64,000 nt of DNA, from contig NZ_AUMH01000005.1 of assembly GCF_000430585.1 (NCBI RefSeq), forward strand, positions 105,918 to 169,917. The letters run 5' to 3'. A program made the translations under genes and the position numbers. A model generated the notes under the pieces. It saw only the letters and a list, made by a program, of their open reading frames with translations. It was not told the DNA's origin and did no database searches. This DNA is from Alicyclobacillus herbarius DSM 13609. GTDB taxonomy: Bacteria > Bacillota > Bacilli > Alicyclobacillales > Alicyclobacillaceae. This document shows, in pieces, positions 26,960-35,774 of the stretch (position 1 is its first letter; the number at the start of each line of letters is the position of its first letter).

Positions 26960-28951
26960 ATGATGAATGCAAAAACTCGTTTACCATTCCGGCAAATCCA
27001 CTTAGACTTTCATACCAGTCCGGATATACCCGGTGTTGCGAAAGATTTCGATCCGGAAGCCTTTGCCGAGACACTGAGAAGAGCACATGTCAATTCGATA
27101 ACATGTTTTGCCCGATGCCATCATGGCATGTTGTATTACGATTCCAAACGTTTTCCGGAACGCGTACATCCTCATTTGCAGAACCGAAATCTCCTTGGTG
27201 AACAAATCGAAATTGGTCATAAATACGGGATTCGAGTTCCGGTATATATCACCGTGCAGTGGGATCATTACACAGCAACCGAACACCCTGAGTGGTTGGC
27301 GATAGATGGCGAAGGGCGTATTCAAGGAACACCTCCATTTGAGGCTGGGTTTTACCGACACCTATGCGTGAATACACCATATCGGGATTTTCTGAAGGCC
27401 CAAACGGAAGAAGTTCTACAGATGTTTGATGTGGATGGGATATTCTTTGACATTGTAAAGGTTGAAGAGTGTGCGTGTAAATACTGTCGAGAAGGGATGC
27501 TCAAGGCTGGGTTGGATCCGGATAAAAAGGCGGATCGACTGCGATATGCTCAGCAGATGATAGACGATTTTAAGCGGGATATGACCGCGTTCGTACGCAG
27601 TTTGAACTCGGAGTGCGACATTTTCTACAACCAGGGTCATGTAGGACCGGCGGAGCGCAAGACAGCGGAGGCATACACTCATTTTGAACTGGAATCACTC
27701 CCAAGTGGCCACTGGGGATATCTTCATTTCCCCATTGTCATGAGGTATGCGCGAACGCTTGGACTGGACTGTGTAACTCATACAGGAAAATTCCATACTG
27801 CGTGGGGAGACTTTCACTCGTTTAAGAATAAGGAAGCTCTGGAGTTTGAGTGTTACAGCATGTTGGCGTTGAATTCCAAGTGTCTTGTCGGGGATCAACT
27901 CGAGCCCAATGGAAGATTATCAAATCCTGTGTACGAATTGATTGGAGCGGTTTACTCCGAGGTGGAGAAAAAGGAACCGTGGTGTGAGGATGCTGTAGCT
28001 CTCACGGATATTGGCGTTTTCACGCCCGAGGAGTTTATCGGTGCAAGCTCACAGTATATGCCACCGGATATAATCGGGGTAACTCGCATACTTCAAGAGA
28101 GTGGTCATCAGTTCGACATACTAGACAGTCATTCAGACCTGTCCAACTATAAAGTATTGGTTCTGCCAGATCGGATCACGGTGAATGAATCATTTGCACG
28201 TAAACTCAGGGAGTTCTTGTCCAACGGTGGGTCCATCATCGCCTCTTACGAATCTGGACTTAATCCGGAAAAATCCCACTTCATGCCTGAATTTGGTTTG
28301 GAACTTGTAGGTCCTGCTCCCTACAGTCCCGACTTTCTAATTCCGAGCGAAATCATTGGGAAAAACCTTCCGAAGACTGAACACGTCATGTATTTACGCG
28401 GCTTGGAGGTGAAACCTGTACGTGCCGAAGTTTTGGCGGAGGTTGCGGTTCCTTATTTTAACCGTACCTGGCAGCACTTTTGTTCACATCTTCATACCCC
28501 GTCGAGTGGAAGAATTGGGTATCCGGGCGTGTTGCGGTCGGGGCGCGTCATTTACTTTGCGCATCCTATCTTTAGACAGTACGATAAAAATGCGCCCAGG
28601 TGGGTGAAACAGGTGTTCCTTGATGCCTTAAATCTCGTCTTACCCGAGCCCCTGGTTCGCCATAATGGTCCGAGTACCATGATGATTACCTTAAATCAAC
28701 AAACCGACAAGAATCGAGACATCCTACACCTGTTGCATTACATTCCAGAACGCCGGTCTAAAGATATTGATGTTATCAACGATGTAATCCCGCTGTATGA
28801 TGTGGCCGTCTCAATTCGTGACCGTGGAACTGTCCAAAGTGTCACTTGTGTTCCCGAAGGAGTCAACCTACCGTTTCGCCAAGAGAATGGCCGTGTGCTT
28901 TTTACCGTGCCTCGTGTCGAGGGTCATCAAATGATATGTCTACAGTATTGA
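26960..28951 (+). CDS. Probable GH151 alpha-L-fucosidase (GH42-like, with trimerisation-type domain)
   Basis: The 663-residue protein has no signal peptide. The N-terminal half is a TIM barrel of the alpha-amylase/GH42-like type (RAHVNSITCFARCHHGMLYY, FDVDGIFFDIVKVEECACKYCREGM with a CxxC cluster). The second half has the flavodoxin-like trimerisation region seen in GH42 enzymes (YKVLVLPDRITVNESFARKL, FLSNGGSIIASYESG) and a beta-rich C-terminus. GH151 fucosidases have this layout, and the location within a fucose island supports the call. A related unclassified glycosidase remains possible. GGAGGCGG precedes the ATG by seven bases. Confidence 0.7.
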   Translation: MMNAKTRLPFRQIHLDFHTSPDIPGVAKDFDPEAFAETLRRAHVNSITCFARCHHGMLYYDSKRFPERVHPHLQNRNLLGEQIEIGHKYGIRVPVYITVQWDHYTATEHPEWLAIDGEGRIQGTPPFEAGFYRHLCVNTPYRDFLKAQTEEVLQMFDVDGIFFDIVKVEECACKYCREGMLKAGLDPDKKADRLRYAQQMIDDFKRDMTAFVRSLNSECDIFYNQGHVGPAERKTAEAYTHFELESLPSGHWGYLHFPIVMRYARTLGLDCVTHTGKFHTAWGDFHSFKNKEALEFECYSMLALNSKCLVGDQLEPNGRLSNPVYELIGAVYSEVEKKEPWCEDAVALTDIGVFTPEEFIGASSQYMPPDIIGVTRILQESGHQFDILDSHSDLSNYKVLVLPDRITVNESFARKLREFLSNGGSIIASYESGLNPEKSHFMPEFGLELVGPAPYSPDFLIPSEIIGKNLPKTEHVMYLRGLEVKPVRAEVLAEVAVPYFNRTWQHFCSHLHTPSSGRIGYPGVLRSGRVIYFAHPIFRQYDKNAPRWVKQVFLDALNLVLPEPLVRHNGPSTMMITLNQQTDKNRDILHLLHYIPERRSKDIDVINDVIPLYDVAVSIRDRGTVQSVTCVPEGVNLPFRQENGRVLFTVPRVEGHQMICLQY

Positions 28952-29012
28952 AAGAAAATTGAAGGAAAACGTATGTAAGAGTATTGATAAATGAAGACGG
29001 GACAGTTGGCCC

Positions 29013-29045
29013 AGGCGTTCACCGGGGACGCCCGGATGAACGCCT
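29013..29045. repeat. Long inverted repeat between convergent genes
   Basis: AGGCGTTCA plus CCGGG pair with CCCGG and TGAACGCCT around a four-base loop, with one unpaired base. It overlaps the stop codon of the LacI gene on the minus strand. There is no T-run on either side, so if it terminates transcription it does so atypically. Confidence 0.6.
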
Positions 29046-30014
29046 TATGGCGATTTCCGGCTTGAGGACCATTTTGCGAGGGTCGATGGCGTGTCCTTTG
29101 AGCCTATCCATCAAAGACTGCATGGCCAAAGATCCGATGTTGTACGAGGGCTGCTTGGCTGTGGTAAAGAACTCTTCCGGAAAGGAAATGATGTCGTCGA
29201 AGCAGACCATCGCAAAGTCGTCCGGAACACGCACTCCGCGTCGAGCCAGTCCTTTGTAGATTTCCATGGCCATAAAGTTGGACACGGCAAACACGGCCGT
29301 AGGTGGATGTGACAAATCCCACCAGGTGTCAACCAGATACTGTTGCGACACACTCTTGTATGTACATTCGGTCAGGTATTCTTTCGAAAATGTCAATCCA
29401 TAGTCACGCAACGCATCCTGATACCCTTTGAGACGATCGCGGCCGGTAGAAGTCCGTAGATTCGTTACAATGGCAATGTATTTGTGCCCTAATTCAATCA
29501 GGTGTCGGACGAGTTGATAGCTTCCATAATAGCTGTCTCCGCAAATCACGTCGGCAGCGATTCCTGGAACCTCTCGGTCGACACACACAAAAGGGATTTG
29601 GAACTCTTCGATGGTTTGCAGGTTGGTTTTGGAGGCGTCGCCGGACGGGGCGATGATGATGCCGTCGACGCGCATGGAAATGCACATTTCGACGTATTCG
29701 CGTTCCTTTACAGGATCTTCATCGCTGTTGCAGAGGATAACGTGGTAGCCAAGCTCGCGTGCGGTGTCCTCTGTCCCGCGTGCAACCAGGGTGAAGAACG
29801 GATTAGTGATGTCGGGTACGATGAGGGCGACAGTTTTTGTCTCTTGCACGACCAGACTGCGTGCGAGCCGGTTCGGGACGTAATGAAGTTCTTTCATCGC
29901 TTTAAGAACACGTTGACGCGTTTCTTCGCGGACATATCCAGATCCGTTGATGACCCGCGAGACCGTCATCGGCGATACCTTGGCACGCTTTGCGACATCT
30001 TGGATGTTGGGCAC
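29019..30014 (-). CDS. LacI family transcriptional regulator of the fucose island
   Basis: The 331-residue product starts at GTG 30014 after TAGGGGGAATATCG; an upstream in-frame ATG would add 29 unrelated residues. The N-terminal helix-turn-helix reads IQDVAKRAKVSPMTVSRVINGSGYV, followed by the hinge helix VPNRLARSL and a periplasmic-binding-protein-like sensor domain (TKTVALIVPDITNPFF). It is divergent from the fucose dehydrogenase operon, and a near-palindromic operator sits between the two genes. A matching operator lies before the GH29 gene, so it probably represses the island until L-fucose or a metabolite binds. Confidence 0.92.
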   Translation of the reverse strand: MPNIQDVAKRAKVSPMTVSRVINGSGYVREETRQRVLKAMKELHYVPNRLARSLVVQETKTVALIVPDITNPFFTLVARGTEDTARELGYHVILCNSDEDPVKEREYVEMCISMRVDGIIIAPSGDASKTNLQTIEEFQIPFVCVDREVPGIAADVICGDSYYGSYQLVRHLIELGHKYIAIVTNLRTSTGRDRLKGYQDALRDYGLTFSKEYLTECTYKSVSQQYLVDTWWDLSHPPTAVFAVSNFMAMEIYKGLARRGVRVPDDFAMVCFDDIISFPEEFFTTAKQPSYNIGSLAMQSLMDRLKGHAIDPRKMVLKPEIAIRRSSGRPR

Positions 30015-30086
30015 CGATATTCCCCCTAATTCAGACGCTAGCGTCAATATCTTATCAGTTTTCAGTTGTCTAGTATATCGTAAAGA

Positions 30087-30100
30087 TGATATCGTTAACA
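30087..30100. promoter_or_regulatory. LacI-type operator in the divergent regulator/fucose dehydrogenase promoter
   Basis: TGATATCGTTAACA matches the site at 22226-22239 in 13 of 14 bases. It lies 15 bases before the dehydrogenase start and about 70 bases before the regulator start, in a position to repress the operon and the regulator itself. Confidence 0.75.
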
Positions 30101-30115
30101 CATGGGGGTGTACTC

Positions 30116-30907
30116 ATGAGGCGACTGGCGAACAAGGTTGCCGTCATCACCGGGGCTGGCAGCGGAATTGGGCAGGCAGCCGCCGTCCAGTTTGCGAAAG
30201 AAGGAGCCAAGGTCATGGTCGTCGACCTCCGGGCCGATGCGGCTAAAGAAACGGTAGCAAAAATAAAGGAGAGTGGCGGAGTCGCACACTCGGTCGTGTG
30301 CGATGTTTCCCGGGCAAAGGATGTAAAGCGGGTGATTGATGAGACCCTCGCTGCGTTTGGGCGGATCGATATCTTGTTCAATAATGCGGGAATTGTACTG
30401 CCGAAGTTTATTGAGGAAATCGAGGAAGATGAGTGGGATCACCTATTTGCCGTCAATGTGAAAGGATACTTCTTATTCATTAAGTACGCACTTCCTTATA
30501 TTCGCGCGACAAAGGGAAGTATCATCAACATGGGTTCCATGACTGGATTGGCCGGACAAAAGCGGAATCCAGCCTACAGTGCGACGAAAGGCGCCGTTGC
30601 GGCACTGACGCGAAGCCTTGCCATTGATCTGGCGCCGGAGGGGATCCGCGTTAACTCCATCTGTCCGGCGGGGGTGTTGACCCCGCTCTTGGAAAAGTGG
30701 TTTGCAGAGCAGGACAATCCGGAAGAGTTCCGGCGTGGTCAGGACTTGTCGCATATGCTCGGCCGCACGGCACGACCGGAGGAAATCGCCAGTGTAGCGG
30801 TGTTCCTGGCCAGTGAAGAAGCGTCGTTCATTACCGGACAGTCGATCCCGGTCGAAGGTGGAGCTACTATCGGCTATGGTGTGGGGCCAAAGGCGGAATG
30901 GCAATGA
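30116..30907 (+). CDS. SDR-family dehydrogenase, probably L-fucose dehydrogenase
   Basis: The 263-residue short-chain dehydrogenase has TGAGSGIG at the cofactor site, NNAG, and the catalytic pair in YSATKGA. It is first in the operon with a lactonase, a mutarotase and dehydratase subunits, matching the oxidative route in which L-fucose is oxidised to fucono-lactone with NAD(P). Start ATG 30116 follows TGGGGGTG. Its stop overlaps the lactonase start as ATGA. Specificity cannot be read from sequence; it could instead oxidise another 6-deoxy sugar or a later intermediate. Confidence 0.82.
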   Translation: MRRLANKVAVITGAGSGIGQAAAVQFAKEGAKVMVVDLRADAAKETVAKIKESGGVAHSVVCDVSRAKDVKRVIDETLAAFGRIDILFNNAGIVLPKFIEEIEEDEWDHLFAVNVKGYFLFIKYALPYIRATKGSIINMGSMTGLAGQKRNPAYSATKGAVAALTRSLAIDLAPEGIRVNSICPAGVLTPLLEKWFAEQDNPEEFRRGQDLSHMLGRTARPEEIASVAVFLASEEASFITGQSIPVEGGATIGYGVGPKAEWQ

Positions 30908-31746
30908 GGATTGATGCGCATCAACACTTTTGGCGTCTTGATCGGGGTGACTATGGGTGGCTTAAGCCGAGCATGAAAACACTCTATCGCGACTTTTTGC
31001 CCGACGACTTATTGCCTCTCTTGAAGAGGTGTGGAATCGACGGGACGGTCGTCGTGCAGGCGGCGCCAACCGTGGCGGAAACCGAGTTTTTGCTGCAACT
31101 TGCCGAGTTGACTCCGTTTATCGTGGGCGTGGTCGGCTGGTTGGACCTGGGTTCCGAAAGATTCCTCCAGGACTTTCAACGACTACGTCGGAATCGAATG
31201 TTCGTCGGGATTCGGCCGATGCTGCAAGACTTACCGGAGGATGACTGGATTTTACAAGAAACCGTTGTGAGGAACATCTGCGTGCTTGCAGATGAAGGGT
31301 TCCCGCTCGACCTTTTGATTTTTCCTAGACACCTACCATACATTCTGGAACTCTTGCGGCAGGTGCCCCACTTGCGCGCGGTGGTGGATCACTTAGCGAA
31401 GCCGCACATCAAAGACCAGATCTATGAACCATGGTGCTCACAGATGTCAGAAATCGCAAATTATCCGAATGTATACTGTAAAGTGTCCGGTATGGTCACA
31501 GAGGCAGATCCAGATTCCTGGACGCCAGCCGACCTGAAACCCTATGTGGAGTGCGTTGTGAAGGCTTTTGGCGCCAAGCGTCTCCTGTTTGGCAGTGACT
31601 GGCCAGTCTGTACGACGGTCGCCAGCTATGAAAAGGTTTACGAGACAACGTTGAGCTTGCTCACGTCTGTCTTATCACCTGAACAGGTAGATTGGGTATT
31701 CGGTGAGAATGCGGGTGCATTTTATCGATTGGAGACGGTGCGATGA
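30904..31746 (+). CDS. Amidohydrolase-family sugar lactonase (L-fucono-lactonase type)
   Basis: The 280-residue COG3618-type amidohydrolase carries DAHQHFWRL at the N-terminus (metal-binding HxH), HLRAVVDHLAKP in the middle and LLFGSDWPVC at the C-terminus. These enzymes hydrolyse aldonolactones such as L-fucono-1,5-lactone or L-rhamnono-lactone. ATG 30904 overlaps the previous stop (ATGA); another ATG two codons earlier is possible. Downstream it overlaps the next small gene by four bases. Position after a sugar dehydrogenase supports the lactonase role. Confidence 0.88.
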   Translation: MRIDAHQHFWRLDRGDYGWLKPSMKTLYRDFLPDDLLPLLKRCGIDGTVVVQAAPTVAETEFLLQLAELTPFIVGVVGWLDLGSERFLQDFQRLRRNRMFVGIRPMLQDLPEDDWILQETVVRNICVLADEGFPLDLLIFPRHLPYILELLRQVPHLRAVVDHLAKPHIKDQIYEPWCSQMSEIANYPNVYCKVSGMVTEADPDSWTPADLKPYVECVVKAFGAKRLLFGSDWPVCTTVASYEKVYETTLSLLTSVLSPEQVDWVFGENAGAFYRLETVR

Positions 31747-31937
31747 CAACGTGGGAATATTTCATTATAACGGACGAAAGTCGCCTGCCAGAACTCGGAC
31801 GCGATGGGTGGGAGCTAATTAGTGTGAGAACGACCCAGGATGGCGTGAAGTTATACCTCAAACGCCCTCGTCCATCACTGCGGGACCAGATCACCCTGGA
31901 ACAGCGGGATCGGATGGTAAAGGGGGAGGTGCGGTGA
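31743..31937 (+). CDS. Small DUF4177-like protein embedded in the fucose operon
   Basis: The 64-residue protein reads WEYFIITDES, then GRDGWELISVRTTQDGVKLYLKRP, close to the WEYxVV...GWELVSV pattern of DUF4177-type small proteins. No catalytic residues are evident. It is coupled on both sides: it overlaps the lactonase stop and the mutarotase GTG start by four bases each. Such tight coupling suggests a real gene acting with the pathway, perhaps as a small subunit or regulator, but its function is unknown. Confidence 0.72.
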   Translation: MTTWEYFIITDESRLPELGRDGWELISVRTTQDGVKLYLKRPRPSLRDQITLEQRDRMVKGEVR

Positions 31938-32320
31938 AACGCGGCGGAATCTTAAACCCGAATCTATTATCTCTACTCGCGCACATGGGACACACCGACT
32001 ATCTGACCATCGCCGACAGGGGGTTCCCGATACCAAGTCAACAACCGCGGGTTGACCTTAGTCTTGTCGACGACATTCCGACTGTGCCGGATGTCCTGAA
32101 AGCGATTCACCAGGAGTTTGTCATTGACCGCATCATTATCACGGAGGAGATGCAGACTTTCAGCCCGGAGCGGGTGCAGCTGCTTCGTCACATGTTTCCT
32201 GGGCTGCGGATGGATACCGTAACTCACCTGGAACTGAAAAGCCTTTGCGCGGAAGGCAAGGGTGCCGTCCGAACCGGAGACACCTGTCCTTATGCGAATC
32301 TTATCGTAGTGTCCGGATGA
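31934..32320 (+). CDS. fucU: RbsD/FucU-family sugar mutarotase (L-fucose mutarotase type)
   Basis: The 128-residue product shows the family opening KRGGILNPNLLSLLAHMGHTDYLTIADRGFPIP, with the catalytic His in GHTD, and the C-terminal CPYANLIVVSG. FucU interconverts alpha- and beta-L-fucose, giving the dehydrogenase its preferred anomer; RbsD does the same for ribose pyranose and furanose forms. Given the fucosidases and dehydrogenase nearby, FucU is the better reading. It starts at GTG 31934, overlapping the preceding TGA. Confidence 0.87.
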   Translation: MKRGGILNPNLLSLLAHMGHTDYLTIADRGFPIPSQQPRVDLSLVDDIPTVPDVLKAIHQEFVIDRIIITEEMQTFSPERVQLLRHMFPGLRMDTVTHLELKSLCAEGKGAVRTGDTCPYANLIVVSG

Positions 32321-32353
32321 TTGCTATAAATCCGTCAAAGGATGTGACCCGTT

Positions 32354-33364
32354 ATGAAGCGTGTTGTCTGTCGCGAACCGGGCGTATTGCAAATCGAAGC
32401 GGCCGCCGTACCGGAACCGAATCCGGGCGAGGCCCTGGTGCGCATCCGCCGGGTGGGGGTGTGCGGGACGGATATTCACGCGTACCGTGGGCGCCAGCCG
32501 TTTGTGAGCTACCCGCGGGTGTTTGGCCACGAGTTGGCTGGCGAAGTGGTATCGGTCCATGGAGACGGGGAGTGGCGGCCTGGGGAGGCGGTCACCATCC
32601 TCCCGTACCTGTCTTGTGGGAAGTGTGTGGCCTGCCGTACGGGGAAGCCGAACTGCTGTACAGAGCTGCAGACGTTTGGCGTGCACGTGGACGGCGGGAT
32701 GCAGGAGTATATCACGATGCCGGTGCAGTACCTGGTCAAGGGCGGATCGCTCAGCCTGGATGAACTGGCTGTCGTGGAGTGCCTGGCCATCGGCGCGCAT
32801 GCGGTGTGGCGGGCGAAGGTGCGTCCGGGTGAGCACGTGTTGGTCGTGGGGGCAGGCCCCATTGGGCTCGGCGTGATGAGGTTTGCCAAATTGGCGGGCG
32901 CAACGGTCATTGGGATGGACACGAACGAGGCCCGTTTGGCATTCAGTCAACGCTGGGCAGGGGTAGACCAGATTGTCCAGCCGGGGCGGGCGGCGAGGAC
33001 CCAGCTGCTTGAGTGGACAGGGGGAGACAACCCCGCCGTCGTGTTCGATGCGACGGGCAACGTGCAATCCATGGCGTCGGCGCTGAGTTACCTTGCCCAC
33101 GGCGGCCGGCTGGTCTATGTGGGGCTGGTTCAAGACAACGTTCCCTTACCCGATCCGGAGTTTCACAAACGCGAGGCGATGCTTCTTGCGTCCCGCAATT
33201 CGACGCGGGAGGACTTTCGGCGGGTTATGGAGGCTATCGCTGGCGGCCAGGTTGAGGTGTCAACCTTTATCACCCACCGGGCCGGACTGAATGAAGTCGT
33301 GGACCGATTTGATGCCTGGACCCGGCCCGAGACGGGGGTCATCAAGGCGATGGTGGAAGTATGA
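32354..33364 (+). CDS. Zinc-dependent medium-chain alcohol dehydrogenase (sugar acid or polyol type)
   Basis: The 336-residue MDR enzyme has the catalytic zinc ligands in GVCGTDIHAYRG and GHELAGEV and a structural-zinc cluster CGKCVACRTGKPNCC. The cofactor fold follows as VLVVGAGPIGLGVM. Relatives include sorbitol, threonine and L-galactonate 5-dehydrogenases. In this operon it may oxidise a deoxy-sugar acid such as 2-keto-3-deoxy-L-fuconate, or L-galactonate, since L-galactose and L-fucose share these routes; that is inference. Confidence 0.85.
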   Translation: MKRVVCREPGVLQIEAAAVPEPNPGEALVRIRRVGVCGTDIHAYRGRQPFVSYPRVFGHELAGEVVSVHGDGEWRPGEAVTILPYLSCGKCVACRTGKPNCCTELQTFGVHVDGGMQEYITMPVQYLVKGGSLSLDELAVVECLAIGAHAVWRAKVRPGEHVLVVGAGPIGLGVMRFAKLAGATVIGMDTNEARLAFSQRWAGVDQIVQPGRAARTQLLEWTGGDNPAVVFDATGNVQSMASALSYLAHGGRLVYVGLVQDNVPLPDPEFHKREAMLLASRNSTREDFRRVMEAIAGGQVEVSTFITHRAGLNEVVDRFDAWTRPETGVIKAMVEV

Positions 33365-33421
33365 GCCGCAGCGGCGGGGCTCGTGCCGCAACTTACATAC
33401 CGATGAGAAAGGGTGACTGAA

Positions 33422-34204
33422 ATGCCAGGTGATCGATTGCTGAATAAGGTTTGCCTGATTACTGGGGCGGGCAAGGGAATCGGTGCCGCGTCGGCGCGGA
33501 AGTTTGCCGAAGAAGGGGCCATCGTCGAGATTGGGGATGTGGACGAGCAAAGTGGGCGCGAGACTGCAGCGGCGATTGTCGCGCAGGGTGGGCGTGCCGA
33601 GTTTACCCAGGTAGACGTAACCGATGAGGATTCGGTGCAGAGCTGGGTGGACAGCGTGCTCACTCGCCACGGGCGGATTGACGTACTGTTCAACAACGCC
33701 GGCATCAGCGCCGTAGGGGAGCTGCACAATGTCTCGCGGGAGCTGTGGGATAGGGTGCTGGCGGTCAACGTAACCGGACCGTATCTCGTCGCAAAGGCCG
33801 TCGTGCCGGTAATGATGCGGCAGAAGTCTGGATCAATCATCAATATGTCGTCGTGCATTGCCGAGATTGGTCTCGCGCAGCGGGCCGCCTATGCGGCCAC
33901 GAAAGGGGCCATGTTGGCGATGACGAAGTCGATGCAGGTCGACTACGCCCCTTACGGGATTCGCGTAAACGCCTTGCTACCGGGCACCATCTATACCCCG
34001 TTTGTTGAAGACTATCTCAAGCGCTCCTATGACGATCCGGCCGTAGCCATTGAAGGATTAAAGCGCCGACAGCTGGGTGGAGAGTTGGGAACGCCGGAGG
34101 ACGTGGCGTACGCGGCACTGTATCTCGCATCGGACGAGTCGAAGTACGTGCTTGGCAGCGGGCTGGTGGTGGACGGCGGAGTGACCGGTGGAAAATCGGT
34201 CTGA
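33422..34204 (+). CDS. SDR-family dehydrogenase, possibly 2-keto-3-deoxy-L-fuconate dehydrogenase
   Basis: The 260-residue product carries TGAGKGIG, LFNNAGIS, the active-site pair in YAATKGA and a C-terminal VLGSGLVVDGGVTGG. It is distinct from the SDR at 30116. In oxidative fucose pathways a second SDR oxidises 2-keto-3-deoxy-L-fuconate to the 2,4-diketo acid, which is then hydrolysed to pyruvate and lactate; the position just before dehydratase genes fits. No FAH-type hydrolase is visible for the last step. ATG 33422 is preferred over a GTG three codons earlier because of AAAGGGTG. Confidence 0.82.
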   Translation: MPGDRLLNKVCLITGAGKGIGAASARKFAEEGAIVEIGDVDEQSGRETAAAIVAQGGRAEFTQVDVTDEDSVQSWVDSVLTRHGRIDVLFNNAGISAVGELHNVSRELWDRVLAVNVTGPYLVAKAVVPVMMRQKSGSIINMSSCIAEIGLAQRAAYAATKGAMLAMTKSMQVDYAPYGIRVNALLPGTIYTPFVEDYLKRSYDDPAVAIEGLKRRQLGGELGTPEDVAYAALYLASDESKYVLGSGLVVDGGVTGGKSV

Positions 34205-34249
34205 ATCGGCGGGGAAATCTCGTGTACTGAAGCGGAAGGGTGACATCTA

Positions 34250-35407
34250 TTGCAGATTCTTGGCTACCTGCGCCCCGACGGACGCGTCGGGGTGCGCAAT
34301 CACGTGTTGGTCCTGCCGGTGTCCTATGAAGTAAATGCGATTGCGGAACAAATCACGCGGACGGTGCCGGAGGCGGTGACGTTTCGCAATCAGCACGGGG
34401 TGAACCAAGCGGGAGCGGACCTCGCCCAGACCTTGCGTGTGTACGAAGGGTTTGCCACCCATCCCAACGTCTACGCCGTTCTGATTCTCGCTTGGGGACA
34501 CGAGCCGTACGACCTACACAAACTCAAGGCGGCGGCCCGGGCGGCCGGAAAGCCGGCCGAATTACTCGTGCTCACCGAGATGGGGGGCGTGCGGCGCGCC
34601 CTGCGCGAGGGAATCCAGTGGGTGAGCACACAGGTAGAAGCGCGTGCGGGGGTTCAACGCGTCGAAGTCCCCCTTGCCTCCATCATCTTAGGTACCGAAT
34701 GCGGGGGATCTGACGCTTGTTCTGGCATTTCCGGTAACCCAGCCCTCGGTGTGGTCAGCGATTTGCTCGTCGAGCAGGGCGGGACGTCCATTTTGGCGGA
34801 GACCACGGAGCTCATCGGCGCGGAGCACCTGTTGGCCGAAAGAGCGGCGACCCCAGAGATTGGCCGGCAGATTTTGCACATCGTCCAGCGCTTAGAGGAG
34901 AACGCGATGAAGATGGGGGTCGACATCCGTGGGGCGCAGCCGTCGCCTGGCAACATGGATGGCGGTATCACCACCATCGAGGAGAAGAGCCTCGGCTGCA
35001 TTTATAAAGGCGGATCGACCCCAGTTCGGCAGGTGGTCGAGTATGCCGAACGACCGACGGAGCGAGGGCTGGTCATCATGGACACGCCTGGACACGACAT
35101 TGAGCAGATGACCGGCATGGTGGCGGGCGGGGCGCAGGTGGTCATCTTCACCACCGGACGCGGGACCCCGACCGGATCGCCCATTGCGCCTTGCATCAAG
35201 GTGGCGACCAACTCGTTCACCTACCACAACATGCGGGACAACATCGACTTCAACGCCGGGGTCATCATCGACGGGGAGGCGACTGTGGCGGAAACGGGCA
35301 GACGCTTGTTCGCGTTGATGCTTGAGGTGTTGAACGGGCGCGAGACGCAGGCGGAGAAGCTGGGCCACCGGGAGTTTGGGATCTATCGGGTGGGACAGAG
35401 CCTTTAA
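34250..35407 (+). CDS. UxaA-family sugar-acid dehydratase, large subunit
   Basis: The 385-residue product is the C-terminal type domain of altronate/galactarate dehydratases: GRVGVRNHVLVLPVSYEVN, HGVNQAG, then the metal-site stretch LGTECGGSDACSGISGNPALG and MDTPGHDIEQMTGMVAGGAQ. These enzymes remove water from an aldonate or aldarate. It starts at TTG 34250 with GGAAGGG upstream. A SAF-domain small protein and a shorter paralogue follow. In the fucose operon this set is the only candidate for the L-fuconate dehydratase step, since no enolase-type fuconate dehydratase is present. That role is inference. Confidence 0.85.
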   Translation: MQILGYLRPDGRVGVRNHVLVLPVSYEVNAIAEQITRTVPEAVTFRNQHGVNQAGADLAQTLRVYEGFATHPNVYAVLILAWGHEPYDLHKLKAAARAAGKPAELLVLTEMGGVRRALREGIQWVSTQVEARAGVQRVEVPLASIILGTECGGSDACSGISGNPALGVVSDLLVEQGGTSILAETTELIGAEHLLAERAATPEIGRQILHIVQRLEENAMKMGVDIRGAQPSPGNMDGGITTIEEKSLGCIYKGGSTPVRQVVEYAERPTERGLVIMDTPGHDIEQMTGMVAGGAQVVIFTTGRGTPTGSPIAPCIKVATNSFTYHNMRDNIDFNAGVIIDGEATVAETGRRLFALMLEVLNGRETQAEKLGHREFGIYRVGQSL

Positions 35408-35444
35408 GAGGTCGCCCGCCAAGGTAAAAGAAAGGGAGAGTCGG

Positions 35445-35774
35445 ATGGAGGCAAAACGGTGGATAATCCAAAATCCCAAGGATGACGTGGCCACGGCGGT
35501 GGCTCCGTTGTCCGCCGGGGAGACGATGGTGGATACGGAGCTGGGGGTAGAGGTCACCCTCGTGCAGGACATTCCGTTTGGACACAAATTTGCGCTGCAT
35601 GACATCGCTCAGGGCGCGAAGGTGCATAAGTACGGCCAGGTGATTGGCCGCGCGACACAGGCGATAGCGGCGGGGGAACACGTGCACGTACATAACCTGG
35701 AGAGTTTGCGCGGCCGTGGGGATTTGCAACGGCAGGGAGACGGTAGTATGGAGGCGAAGTCATGCAGTCGGTAA
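35445..35774 (+). CDS. UxaA-family dehydratase small subunit (SAF domain)
   Basis: The 109-residue product begins MEAKRWIIQNPKDD after AAAGGGAGAG. It matches the SAF domain fused at the N-terminus of full-length altronate dehydratase: DVATAVAPLSAGETM, DIPFGHKFALHDIAQGAKVHKYGQVIGRATQ and a final histidine pair in EHVHVHNLESLRG. Separate SAF and catalytic subunits are known in this family. Its last 13 bases overlap the start of the next gene. Confidence 0.85.
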   Translation: MEAKRWIIQNPKDDVATAVAPLSAGETMVDTELGVEVTLVQDIPFGHKFALHDIAQGAKVHKYGQVIGRATQAIAAGEHVHVHNLESLRGRGDLQRQGDGSMEAKSCSR

